Of a DNA stretch of 64,000 nt, positions 46,648-57,433 are shown piece by piece; the first letter of the stretch is position 1; each line of letters opens with the position of its first letter. A model generated the notes under the pieces. It was not told the DNA's origin. It made no database searches and saw nothing but the letters and a program-made list of their open reading frames with translations. Source of the stretch: Ampelocalamus luodianensis (Eukaryota > Streptophyta > Magnoliopsida > Poales > Poaceae); NCBI GenBank assembly GCA_036346255.1, contig CM070628.1:2371840-2435839 (forward strand), read 5' to 3'. Position numbers and translations under genes: made by a program.

Positions 46648-47970
46648 TTAGACAGAGAACGCACCTCTTATTATTCCCGGCCGCTTGGGCTTCGCGGCGA
46701 TGACATGATTGACAAGTCCTTGACTTCGCTTTGGCTTGAGTGGAAGCGGCTCGATGCTCGCGAGACTTGATAACTTTGCTTGCGGTGACGCCCGCCTCGA
46801 AGTGGTGTGGTTCTTAAGTCGTACTCCTCGGGGTGATCGTTGAGGGCACCTTCTAGCAAAGTGTCCGTTTCTCCACAATTGAAACAACGAAGATGAGCTA
46901 TCGGGTTGACCGTTGTAGGTCGTGGCGTTGGAGTGAGAAGCGCGGAAATATTCCCACCGGAATGCGGTGTTGTGACTAGAGTGGAGGTTGGAGTTGGAAC
47001 CGAATCCTTGGTGATGGGGCGCTAATCGCCAGAAGACGGGTTGCTCAAAAGTCGACTTGCGGAAAGTCGTCGACGCCCTTGGAATACCATCTTCCTTTGC
47101 GCTAACCTCCACGCTTTGTTCTCATTTTCACGATGAGGGCTTTATTGACCAACCGTTGAAAGCCGGAGTAATCGTGGAGGATGAGTCGCCCTCATATCTT
47201 CACGCATTCCTTCCACAAAGCGGTCGATCTTTTCTTCTTCATCGCCTACGCCATTGGGGCGTAGCGGGCAAGCTGGTTGAACTTGGTTAGATATTCATTG
47301 ACTGACATCTGACCCTGCTTGAGAGCTCTGAACTCGTTCTTCTTCAATCTCATGGTACCGGCTGGTACGAAGTTGGTTCTGAAAGCGACTTTGAATTCCG
47401 CCCAAGGAATTGACCGCCGTATGGATTCGTTTCTTCCGTGCATTTCATCAACTTCTTCTATGGCGGCAGTAGGCTCTTGTGGGGCTCCAATCGTAGATGC
47501 TACGGCTTCTGATACTTCTGCCTCTTCTTCTTCGTCTGGACTGTCACCACCTCGGGCAGCGAGGTAGTTCTCCCACCAAGCAGCGGCAGCTCCTTTTAGT
47601 TGATGGGTGGCAAAATCCACCTTGTCTTCGTTTGAGCAGCGGGCAAGACGGAGCTTCTTTTCCGTATCTCGAGCCGCCTTGACTTCAGGGGTTCATCGGT
47701 GCGCGCGAAGGTGAGGGGTCTTGTCCTGAGGAAGTCTGCAAGCTTGGAGTGGCGACCGGCTGGTCCAGTCTGCTGATTGGTTAACAAGGCTTGAAGAATC
47801 TGAGTTTGCTGGAACATGACTTGAGTCATTGTTGGGCTTGCTGGTGGTGGAGGAGGTAGATCTTGTCCACGGCCACGACCACGGCCAGTGCCACGGCCTC
47901 TTCCTCGGCCAGCTGCAAAGGCACCACGGACTGGGGCGGTGGCTCTTCTTGGCGGCATCTGAAGACACAC
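46648..47970 (-). pseudogene. Ty3/gypsy gag remnants of the RLP2-inserted element
   Basis: 47596-47970 holds an N-terminal segment with GRGRGRGTGRGRGRGQDLPP, then LADFLRTRPLTFARTDEPLK. 47246-47620 holds the Gag core (ATHQLKGAAAAWWENYLAAR, FKVAFRTNFVPAGTMRLKKN, GQMSVNEYLTKFNQLARYAP). 46648-47112 holds the nucleocapsid part, where the knuckle reads LFQLWRNGHFARRCP, so two of its Cys are lost. The three parts are in different frames. Similar Gag sequence is seen at 15238-15756, a related lineage. Confidence 0.85.
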
Positions 47971-47999
47971 TGCAGCTTAGAATGAGGAGGGTAGGGGGT

Positions 48000-49127
48000 T
48001 TATATGAGGGTTTTCTGGCCCTCTAGAGCACAACAGAAGAACCTCAAACCAACGAAGAAAAAGAAACAACCACAATACAAAGCCTAGAATAGCTACATTA
48101 AATTAAGGAGAAGGGGTTAGGTGTTACATGACTCCTGAAGCATAGCGTATAGGCTAGGCTAAGCCATGACACAAGGTACAAACACAACGCTCATCGATCG
48201 GGTAGAAGAAAGAAAAGATGCTTGCGCACCAAAAGGTCGCTGGCAAGCACTGCTAGCTAACCTAAGCTAACTACTCCTCTAACGGGTGTTGACCACCCCA
48301 AGCGGGGCAGTTGCCCGGGGAGCGAGGACGGGAACGGTTGCGACTGAGGTCGAGCAATCGGGAATAAAAGCGAGAACGAGAAAGGCTGCGCACTCAACGG
48401 GAGTCTTCAACGTTGACGGCGGGCGGTGGACTGGGACGTCGCACACTCTTGCATGCAGCGATCCTGGGGCGGGGTCCAAGACGTTGAGTTGGCGCCGGGT
48501 TGTTGATGATGACGGCCGTACAGAGGAGTCGGGCGTGCCGCGGCGCGCATGTAACAACAGTGTTCCTGATGTCGAAGATCTTCGGGTAGCGTTCTCCCTC
48601 CTGGAGAGACGGAAAGGGACAGCAAAGGTGACCTCAAAAGAGATCCTTGTGCACGCGGCACAAGGTGAGTCGAGGCGGGGCGCGCTATGTCCTGAACGAC
48701 ATCGGAACAGCAGCTCCTGGGTTGCTCAGTCGAAAAGGTATGAGCGATGAACTCAACCTCCAAGGAACGAGACTCTCGATTTAGAACCTAGGTCTTCCGG
48801 CCTCTGAGGATGGGCCGGTGACGAACCAAGGTACTGTTTGAGTTTGACGGGGATACCGACAAACTTGTCGTCGTTCTCTCGTGAGAAAAGAAATCCCACG
48901 CCATCGGACGACGACACGGTAATCTAAAATTTTTAAAACAAAAGAAAGAGCCAGCGACGGAGTAGGCTCACAAAAGGAGGTAAGTAAAGAACTAAGATAG
49001 ATGAGTAAGAGCAATAAATAAGCTATATTTTGTCAAAGCTTTTCTTAGTTTTTGAAAATAACACTCAAGTCCTTAGGCTCGACCAGCCTAGCTAAGGCTC
49101 CTACGATCGTATGCTCGTACCAACTAC
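48000..49127 (-). other. Leader region of the RLP2-inserted element
   Basis: Between the primer-binding site and gag. Open frames of 92-154 codons at 48279-48763 on both strands have no recognisable family and are probably chance frames in GC-rich sequence. Confidence 0.4.
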
Positions 49128-51995
49128 TGTTTGACCGGATTTCCTAATCCGTAATCCTCTGTGAAACACTGTGCTATTCCTCGGATCGAGAGCTAGCACT
49201 CACAGATACATCATCGAATCAATTCATACATGGCGAAACCATACCATTCATTAATTAACACAACAGAGTGACATAGACCACGTCGGGTCGAAGTTTTACA
49301 ATAGGGGCCGATCAAAGCCAAATTGATTACATTACAAAAGCTAAGCGACAACGGAAGCAAAAGGGTGAGAGCTCATCTCTCCACAGCAAGCGACTGGGAA
49401 AACCGCAAAGCGACCGATATTAACCATGGCTTGGGTAATATTGGATGCACGCAAGTACCGACGGAGTCAATTGGACTGAGGCGAGACTAGAACATCTAAA
49501 GACTACACTATGCTTCATTATCTCCTGGGCCTCCAACTTCTGGATCCTCGTAATAGTCGTAATCTCCAGGAGTTCCTACTCCTGAGGGTTTTGGGGGAGA
49601 GAGCGAGGATGAGCACAACTTCCGTGCTCGCGAGCCAATACACAATGCAATAATATACATGCAAGGCTTAACAAGGATGGCTCAGGTTCTTTTATTTGCT
49701 AAAGCAACATTTTCAATTATCATAATTACAAAGTCCTATTACTTAGCATTTTTAACAGATTGCATTTTTGTTAAATAGAGTAATTGTGCAATAATTTATA
49801 ATGAGAGGTTCCCTCCGTTTGGAAACTCTACCTTATGCTTACTTTTGATTGGGTCCGTCCCCAATTACCAACATCACTGAGTTCAAGCACTCAGGCAAAA
49901 TCCAATCTCAGGGCTAGGTGGGCCCACCACATTTTTCATCCCAACCACAAGATTTTTGAAATAGAACTAACTCGAGTAAAGATTCCCATGTCCGCCTTTG
50001 ACCGTAGGCGCTACTGCTTAAACAGATTTAGACTCGCAGAGGTTGTACACTTTACCCACAAGAGATAGTCATACTCGTTACCCCACATGATTCCTTAGTC
50101 ATGTAGTTGAGCGACAAATCACAAGAACCTTTCAAAATATCTTACCCTTCCGTCATCTCACCTATATGGGGTTACGCCCATATGTTGGTGCGGGATGTCA
50201 CCTCCTACATCTTGCTGTAGAAGGCACTTCACCATCGGTGTCCCATTCAAACGTGATCGAGCTCACACTTGCACCCTTTATTGTCCCTTCCGTGAGACTG
50301 ACTTTCAAGGTTCAATAAATCTACTAAGCCAAGTTGCAGTTTGCAGACTTGTGGTTGTACTTGTTTTACACGGGAGGTCATGACAAGATTAAGTCCTTAG
50401 GGTTATCTAGGCGGATCATTTCACACATTAACATTCTTTGGGCTGCATTCGCACCCATCACATACTCTTCAACACACAGTCCGCCCAGATAGTAACAGCA
50501 ATATTAGGGTTTTGAGGAGTAAAACCAAATCGCCACATTTATCTCAGCCATGGACCACCAATGACCGCCCAAATCATTTTTATGTTTAAAGAGATGATGG
50601 TTGGGACATTTTAATGTCCCTGCATTTTTAAGCAAGACTAGCATGTCGCTTAAGTACAACCTATAGCTAGTATTACCATATAGTTACTAGGGTGACAAAG
50701 ATTTTTGGATTCAAATTGACAAGGATGGCATAATAATTAATTAATCATCAAATGGGTATTTAACTACCTTAAGTTTTAACATACATTTGCTTAAAGAAAT
50801 AAAGCATGCAATTTGCTATTTTAAAAGAATATAATTTGCATAAAATGTAGGCTCAATATGATCAAAGTATTGACTACTCGGGATATAGGCTAGAGGATCT
50901 TGATACACTTGGTCTTGATCAACTTGGGGATCTCCTGTCTTCAAAACCTAGTCTGACGAACGCACTTAAAAAGGCATGCATAAGCAAAACGAGCAATTAA
51001 ATACAAATAAACAACAAATGAACTCCAAATTGAACAAGACCTATGCCATTAGCAAGGTCTTGAATTAACAAATTTTTAGAAATTTACTTTATAATTTTTG
51101 GAGTTGAAATGGGGAAGTTATTGATTTTTGAAACCTCACTTTTGAATTAAAAAGAAAAAGGAAAACGAAAATCGAATAAAAAGGAAAAAAGGAAAACGGC
51201 CCGCAACAGAAATCGGCCCGGCCCAGCTCGACCGAAACCGAGCGCACCGCTCGGCCCACGGGAGAGGAGCGGCCCAGGCGGCGCCTGCCCTAAAGAAAAG
51301 AACGGGGGGGCGCGCTCGGGCGGCAGAAGTGGGAAGAGGGACCGGGGGCGGCGGCGGCGACATGAGGAAGGGGAGGAGCTCGGGGCGGCGGCGGCAGAGA
51401 CGGCGACCGGAGAGGAGGCGGAGAGGGGCTCGAGCGTGGCGACGTGCGGGGAGGAAGAAGAAAGGGCGGCGGCGGCCGGAGAGGGAGAGGGAGGAAGGGG
51501 CGGTGACGGCGCTCGGGAAGAAGGGGACGGCGCCGGCGACGACGATGGAGGCAACGATGAGGACGGCGGCGGCGAGGCTCACCGAGCCGGTGAGGAGGGC
51601 ACCAATCGGCGGTGGCGGCGACTCCGGGAGGTAAGCTCTCCGTCGTCTTCTTCTCTCTTTTGCTTCTTCTTCCTCGGTTCTTTTTCTTGCTCCGTGAATG
51701 AAAGGGGGAAGGAGGAGAGGAAGGGGGCTCGGGCTTGGGCTTTAAAGCCGGGGAGGAGCTCGGGGAGAAGGGGGGTCCGGGCGGGCATGCGCCAACGGTG
51801 ATGATGGCGGCTTGACGGCGTGCGCGGGCGCTCGTGGGCGGCAGCAGGGGAGCAGGCGGTGGCGTGCACGCGACGGCAACGCGACGCATGCGAGCGCGGG
51901 AAGGGAAGGGAGGAGGGGGGTCCGGTCCGGCGAGGGAGAAACGAAGGGGGGGTCCGGGCCGGCGGGGAGAAGGACGGGGAAAAAGGGGCGTCACA
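49128..51995 (-). repeat. 5' LTR of the RLP2-inserted element
   Basis: 2.87 kb, collinear with the partner LTR. Differences include substitutions and many one- to three-base gaps in G/C runs. It directly abuts the RLP2 coding region at 51996. Confidence 0.92.
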
Positions 51996-54850
51996 GTGTT
52001 CACCTTTATCTTCAGCAGGACCACCCAATCACAGATTTTCTCGTATGTGGAGTCGATGAACTGGAAGTACACTTTGCTCGCAGCTTTGCTAAATACCAGT
52101 AGCCACCACACAGCCGCGAATCCAAAGCCGAAGCCGAGCCCTGAAAACACGTCCAACCATACATCACGTCCGTCCTTGCGCTCACCGTGATCAAGTGGAT
52201 GATCGCTCTTGTCTTCAGAACAGCTTTCAGAGGCGAGAGGGCCGCATAGATACTTGTTGCCTGCATATATGTATGGATCTTGATCACCAAGAGTCTGGAG
52301 ATGAGACCCTGTCGGTATCTTCCCAGAAAGATTGTTGTACGACAGGTTGAGGTGGCCAAGCGAGTCTAGTGACACCAAGGTTTGGGGAATAACACCAGAC
52401 AAAAGGTTCCGTGAGAGATCAAGCGATTCCAACTGGAGCATCCTACCAATTGTCCATGGAATACTTCCGCCCAGGTGATTTCTTGACAGATTGAGGTTCT
52501 TGAGTGCCACAAGGGCTCCAATTTCAGTAGGGATCTCTCCTGTCAGCTCATTGTCTGAAAGGTCGATGCTCATCATCAGATAAAGAGTGGTTGAATACAT
52601 TAGTTCTTCTCCTTTCGTAGTAACGTATATTGCAACGCTAAAATAGTGACGACTACTTTCCTCATCTTCAAGAAATTCTAAAGGATCTGATTGAAATGAT
52701 TGTTGTGAAGCTATTGCCGTGAAATTTCCAAGAAAGTGTGGCAAGGTCCCTGATAGTTTATTATTGCCTAGATCCAGCACTTGGAGTGACTGAAGTTGTG
52801 ACAATTCGGCTGGAATGTTTCCACAAAATTGATTTGATCGCAGCCGAAGGATAATGAGGTATTGTAGACTCTTTCCTATCCATGCCGGTACGGGACCCGT
52901 GAAATGATTCTCTCCAATGTCAAGCAAAAACAATTTCTTGCATGACTGCAGAGAGGAGGGCAACACCCCAGATAGCTTGTTCTTGTTTAATTGCAACGAA
53001 AAAAGTAGAGTAAGAGAGCCTATACTTGGAGGTATTTCTCCCTCCAGGTTGTTGCTCGAGAAATCCAACGCAAGTATGCTCGAGTTCTGCTTCCAACAAT
53101 CGGGGAGTCCACCTGATAAATTGTTGTTTGAAAGGTCTAGGATTGAAATTTCTGTCATGTCACAGAAGAACTTAGGTATGCTTCCGTTAAGACGATTGCT
53201 CGATAGTACAATGCCTCCCACTGAGCCGCTCCTTCCTAAACTGTGGGGCAATGATCCAGAGAAAGAGTTGTTGGAGAGACATATTATAATAATGTTGTCT
53301 GGCATATCAGGAATCTGACCCTCCAATCGGTTAGAGTCGAGGAACAAATACTCTAGGCTTTTCAAATGCACCAAAGACGCTGGCAGCTTGCCGGTGAGAA
53401 CGTTATTCGAGAGATCCAAGTACTCGAGAGAGGTGGACAAAGTCCAAACCCAGTCAGGTATAGGGCCTACAATTCCTGTGTCGTGCAAATCTATCGTCAC
53501 GATTCTAGTTTGCGTCCGGAGCCAATGTGGAAAATGCGGTTCTAGTTGGCAAGAATGTAGTTCGAGGTTATAAAGCCGGAAGGGAGGCACCCAATTTATG
53601 TCCACGGCAATCCTCAAGGATTTACCAGATAGAATTAAATCAGATAGATTGGGTAGATTGGCTAGGTGTTGTTCAGTCAAGGTGTCATTAAGCGAATTGT
53701 CAGGAAGATAAAAGTAACGCAGGTGCGTGAGCTTACCACTACTATTGGGATGCACAAGGCTAGCTGCCAGTGAGTCATTACTAAGTTGAGCAGCTGTCTG
53801 GACGTCCGTGAATGACTCAAACCATCCAGATAGCCTCCCAGTTAGACTGTTCGACCGAAAGTCGACTGTATCGAGTTGATTCATGCAGCGCGCCATGGCC
53901 TTCCCTATATTTGCGACATCGCCGGTGAGATTATTTTCAGACAGGTCTAGCACCTTCAAGTTGCATAGGGCTCCTATTGATCCTGGAATTTCTCCTACCA
54001 AATTGTTGCCGAACAAGTCTAGGCTGTAGAGGCTAGTTAAGTTCCCCAAAGATTCAGGGATCCGTCCATGGAGCCCACAATCGGCTAGGGTGACGGATGA
54101 CACAGTCCGTAGGTTTGTTAACCAGTATGGAAAGGTAGAGCTGAAGTTGTTGCCCAACAGATCAATTTCATTAAGATCTGTGAAGTTGGCCGGGGACAGA
54201 GAATTAAGGTCTGTGGGCGGGAGAATAGCGTTCTGTAAGAGAAGCACTTGGAGGGAAGAAAGCATGCTCACTGACTCTAGCCAGCCCGAAGCGGCAGATA
54301 AGTTGCAACGTGACAGGTCAAGGTGTGTCAATGAAGAAAGCCTACACAGCCGATGAAGACCGCCAGAAGAGACACTGGCACGAGTGTTGCCAATATCAAG
54401 ATAACTCAGCCTCGACAAGTTGCCAAGCTGAGGAGGTATTTCCCCGCCAAACCAATTGACCGACAGGTCCAGATGCCTTAAGTTGTTGAGAGATCCTATG
54501 AAGCCAGGGATGCTTGCGCCGCGGAAATCATTCTCTGCGAGGTCGATGTACTCCAGATGAGCCAGAGAAACCAGGGATGGGTTGATGGCACCTGACAGAG
54601 CAAATTCTCTTTCTAGGTCGTCGTTGTTGCGGAGGTCGAGCTTGACGACGCGGCCGGTGTTGTTGCTGCACGTCACACCGTACCAGCGGCAGCAATTTGA
54701 GCCGCCGCTCCATGAAGCTAGTCGACCTCCAGGGTCCTTGAGGCCGGCCTTGAAGGCGAGGAGCGCGTCCCGTTCTTTCCCGAGGCACCCCGAGGCACCC
54801 ACGGCCAGAAGCAAAACAGGCAGCAGCAAAACAGGGAGCAAACCGCGCAT
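51290..54850 (-). CDS. LRR receptor-like protein (RLP2) fused to LTR sequence
   Basis: 1186 codons from Met at 54850. Residues 1-21 are the signal peptide; the Cys cap has NCCRWYGVTC. LRRs, an island with YVTTKGEE, further LRRs, a C-terminal cap (YLCGPLASESC) and one transmembrane helix (about residues 895-920, GLGFGFGFAAVWW) follow. Native sequence ends at KIKVNT (about residue 952); the remaining 234 residues come from the inserted LTR and are rich in Pro, Arg and Ser. Compared with RLP1 it has one rather than two copies of a 49-residue LRR pair and about 19 extra residues near NDSLAASLVH. The ectodomain has no lesion. It is probably a plasma-membrane receptor with partner kinases, like RLP1. 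Transcripts would read into the 5' LTR in sense, so the 3' end and tail need RNA data. Confidence 0.88.
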   Translation of the reverse strand: MRGLLPVLLLPVLLLAVGASGCLGKERDALLAFKAGLKDPGGRLASWSGGSNCCRWYGVTCSNNTGRVVKLDLRNNDDLEREFALSGAINPSLVSLAHLEYIDLAENDFRGASIPGFIGSLNNLRHLDLSVNWFGGEIPPQLGNLSRLSYLDIGNTRASVSSGGLHRLCRLSSLTHLDLSRCNLSAASGWLESVSMLSSLQVLLLQNAILPPTDLNSLSPANFTDLNEIDLLGNNFSSTFPYWLTNLRTVSSVTLADCGLHGRIPESLGNLTSLYSLDLFGNNLVGEIPGSIGALCNLKVLDLSENNLTGDVANIGKAMARCMNQLDTVDFRSNSLTGRLSGWFESFTDVQTAAQLSNDSLAASLVHPNSSGKLTHLRYFYLPDNSLNDTLTEQHLANLPNLSDLILSGKSLRIAVDINWVPPFRLYNLELHSCQLEPHFPHWLRTQTRIVTIDLHDTGIVGPIPDWVWTLSTSLEYLDLSNNVLTGKLPASLVHLKSLEYLFLDSNRLEGQIPDMPDNIIIICLSNNSFSGSLPHSLGRSGSVGGIVLSSNRLNGSIPKFFCDMTEISILDLSNNNLSGGLPDCWKQNSSILALDFSSNNLEGEIPPSIGSLTLLFSLQLNKNKLSGVLPSSLQSCKKLFLLDIGENHFTGPVPAWIGKSLQYLIILRLRSNQFCGNIPAELSQLQSLQVLDLGNNKLSGTLPHFLGNFTAIASQQSFQSDPLEFLEDEESSRHYFSVAIYVTTKGEELMYSTTLYLMMSIDLSDNELTGEIPTEIGALVALKNLNLSRNHLGGSIPWTIGRMLQLESLDLSRNLLSGVIPQTLVSLDSLGHLNLSYNNLSGKIPTGSHLQTLGDQDPYIYAGNKYLCGPLASESCSEDKSDHPLDHGERKDGRDVWLDVFSGLGFGFGFAAVWWLLVFSKAASKVYFQFIDSTYEKICDWVVLLKIKVNTVTPLFPRPSPRRPGPPLRFSLAGPDPPPPFPSRARMRRVAVACTPPPAPLLPPTSARARRQAAIITVGACPPGPPFSPSSSPALKPKPEPPSSPPSPFHSRSKKKNRGRRSKREKKTTESLPPGVAATADWCPPHRLGEPRRRRPHRCLHRRRRRRPLLPERRHRPFLPLPLRPPPPFLLPPRTSPRSSPSPPPLRSPSLPPPPRAPPLPHVAAAAPGPSSHFCRPSAPPRSFL

Positions 54851-54903
54851 GGCTCTGCGGGCGGTGCTGCAGCTTCTGCAAGTAGCTAGGATCAGAACAA
54901 AGG

Positions 54904-54915
54904 CACATATATACT
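54904..54915 (-). promoter_or_regulatory. Probable TATA box of RLP2
   Basis: AGTATATATGTG on the minus strand, 54-65 bases upstream of the start codon, identical in sequence and nearly identical in spacing to RLP1. Confidence 0.4.
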
Positions 54916-55846
54916 AGTGTAGTATATTAGAGGGATCTATTATTAGAGCTAGCTCAAAATGGCTAATGCCAAGCTTGCTCATCTACCGAATGACTAGTAA
55001 ACCCAGCTTAACAGAGCTGAATAATGCATGCATGCTTACTTACCTGGCAACTAGAGACACCATGTATCCGTCTTCGTCCCGGCGTGGCGCGAACGGAAGG
55101 GCGGAGAGTGGTGGCGCAACTCGCTCGCTCTTTGTTGGTGGTGTGCTATTTTTTCATTTCGCGAATACGTAATATAAGATTTGCGCGCGTGTAACGAAGT
55201 CAACGGAAGATAGATACAAGGTCGTTGCTACGGCAGAAAACGGGAAGAGAGCAAACTCACGATTAGATGATCGACTTTTAGATAGTGGATGTTGTATCTT
55301 TTGGCCTACAAAGCAACAACCGTGGTGGGTGCATGGGGCCGCGCGCGACCTGGACTGGAGCCAAAAGCCAAAATCGTGCATAACATGGCCATGAAGCCAA
55401 AACACTATTCTGAAGAATTACCGTCGTAAATAGCTATTGTGGTCATACTGACTCAGAGGTAACAGATGGTTTAGGCAGGCTCCACCGAGGAGGCGCACAC
55501 CTCTGATCAAAGATCAAACACTGTGGAATGTCATCAAAATTCAAATGTTAAATCAAGCTTCTCCCCTAAATATACTATCAAGAACATTCTTGCACAAAAG
55601 GCACTTCGCTGGAGCAAACAATACTAACAAACATGCGCACACTGGTTCTTCTTTCTTCCTTTTTCGGTAACACGCGTCTACATACTACCATTGCTGCCAT
55701 TGCCTATAATTTACAATATACACCACTTATTAATTCTTTCAACAAAAATTAAGAGCAACAGCAAAGTCCAAGACTCCGTGCGAAAAGTGAAGTAAAAAAA
55801 AAAAAAAAAGAGGATACATTGAGACTCTTCGTTTTCGTTTGCACAC
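54916..55846 (-). repeat. RLP upstream module, copy U3
   Basis: Same order of landmarks as upstream of RLP1 (U1), but shorter in the middle (parts of 7100-7400 are missing). It ends CGTTTGCACAC immediately before the TGTTATGGGC LTR, the same junction as at 7802/7803. Confidence 0.7.
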
Positions 55847-56096
55847 TGTTATGGGCTAATTCTCGGTCGAGATTGGTGGAGCGAGAACGGGAGAATGTGT
55901 GTATAGACGGAAACGGAGGGGGTAACGAGAGTGATCGGACTCGCCCTTGTTCGTCGGCCAGAACCCCCTCCCGACCTGCGTAAGGCTCTAAGCCGCATGG
56001 AGTTGAGGTAAGTTTTCTATTTCTTAAATCTCCTTATTACGATGAGAGTTTGTTATATATGATTTAGCAAACTTGATCCTCAAGGGATCTTTGTTG
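55847..56096 (-). repeat. LTR remnant, TGTTATGGGC family
   Basis: Matches 7803-8105 and 63641-63880. It starts TGTTATGGGCTAATTCTCGG and breaks off after CTTGATCCTCAAGGGATC, where another copy of the RLP upstream module begins. Confidence 0.75.
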
Positions 56097-57432
56097 GTGT
56101 GCCGCTCGCTCGCTCTTTGTTGGTGTGCTAATTTCCTTTCGAGAACACCTAATATAAGATTTGCGCGCGTGTAACGAAGTCAACGGAAGAGAGATACAAG
56201 GTCGTTGCTACGGAAGAAAGCGAAAAAGGGCAAACTCATGATTAGATGATTGACTTTTAGATATGATAGTGGATGTTGCATCTTTTGTGGCTAGTATTGC
56301 TTTGTAGGTTTACAATCCCAACCTACTGCTCAACTTTCGGCCTACAAAAGCAACAAAAAAAGTCGGTACCCCCTTTTCAGTCTTCAGCAAGCATTTTAGG
56401 GTGTTTGGATGGATGGACGAGGATGTATGAGATGATCTCATCCAACTTTTGGGGTTGTTCGTGTGTTTGGATGGGTGATTGGGATGGACTCATCGACCAC
56501 AAAGGAATATTTTACCGAGATGCTGCATCGCATGTCATGGCAAAAAAAACGTCGAACGAACTCGTCCACCCTCATGCGCAGACGGCGAGTACGCGATGCC
56601 AGTGCACAGGCGGCGCCCGACGGCGATATCATCGGCACGGTTGGAGCACGATCGACTGACACGAGCCGACAGCGGCGGAGCCCAACGCTGTAACGGCGGC
56701 CCAGCGATGCAGTGGTGGCGGCTCAGCCGGATCTAGGCGGGTGGAGGAAGAGGGAGAGGAGAGAAGAGAAGAAAGAGAGAGGGGAAGAAAGGCTGTCAGC
56801 TAGAGAAAAGAAAAGGGAGAAAAGGAAGAGTGAAAAGAAAAGAAGGAAAGGAGGGAAAAAAAGAAAAAGGAACAAAAGAGAGAAGAAAAAAGAGAGAGAG
56901 AGAGAAAAAAATTATGACTATCCAAATACAACCTCATTAATCAAACTAAACACCATCTTATCCAATTAACCAAATAAAATTATATATCATCGTGTCTCAC
57001 CAACCAAACACCAAACTTGTATCATATCATCTATCATGCATCATCACATCCTATTCACCCAACCAAATACACCCTTACACACCAGCAGCCAGCAGCACGA
57101 TTGAGTCGGCCGTGCGCGGTGGTGGGTGCGTGGGGCCGGTGGTCGACGAGCAACGGTAGTGCGATCGTGCCTGACAGCTCGCCAAATTTATTGTGGTCAT
57201 AAAAGCGCGCACACCTCAGATCAAAGATCAAACACTGTAGAATGTCATCAAAATTCAAAAGTTAAATCAAGCTTCTCACCTAAATATACTATCAAGAACA
57301 TTCTTGCACAAACGGCACTTCGCTGGAGCAAACAATACTAACAAACATCCGTGTACTGGTTCTTCTTTCTTCCTTTTTCGGTAACACACATCGACACACT
57401 ACCATTGCCGCCATTGTCTATAATTTACGATA
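56097..57432. repeat. RLP upstream module, orphan copy U4
   Basis: Third match to the RLP1 upstream region (CTCGCTCGCTCTTTGTTGG, ATAAGATTTGCGCGCGTGT, GTCGTTGCTACGGAAG), with no RLP gene attached. It is split by the Harbinger-like element at 56399-57074 and cut on the right by the segment at 57433-61994, beyond which it resumes at 61995. Confidence 0.65.
56399..57074. mobile_element. PIF/Harbinger-type element, 676 bp
   Basis: The ends GGGTGTTTGGATGG and CCAACCAAATACACCC are inverted repeats, flanked by TTA on both sides (56396-56398 and 57075-57077). The matching copy at about 35505-35530 has the unfilled site (GCACTTTACACG). The interior has a purine-only tract of about 160 bp (56745-56910) and no transposase, so it is non-autonomous. 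The interior may include captured sequence. Confidence 0.85.
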
Positions 57433-57433
57433 C

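Larger units (their letters stand above)
43752..51995 (-). mobile_element. gag-only LTR retrotransposon inserted in RLP2
   Basis: LTRs 43752-46595 and 49128-51995 flank a 2.5-kb internal region. Target duplication GTGTT is exact (43747-43751 and 51996-52000). On the minus strand the LTR starts TGTGACGCC. The primer-binding site is next to the right LTR (TTGGTACGAGC on minus at about 49114-49124, a two-base-short version of TGGTATCAGAGC). A purine-rich tract, AAGGTGGGTAGG, adjoins the left LTR. Inside only gag remnants are found, with no protease, RT, RNase H or integrase. It is a non-autonomous (LARD-like) derivative of a Ty3/gypsy element, in the same orientation as RLP2. Confidence 0.93.

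Noticed and set aside
45759..46664. 301-codon Pro/Arg-rich open frame on the minus strand
   Set aside because: Lies inside the LTR. Similar long frames occur in several phases of all three LTR copies, so it reflects GC-rich composition, not a gene.
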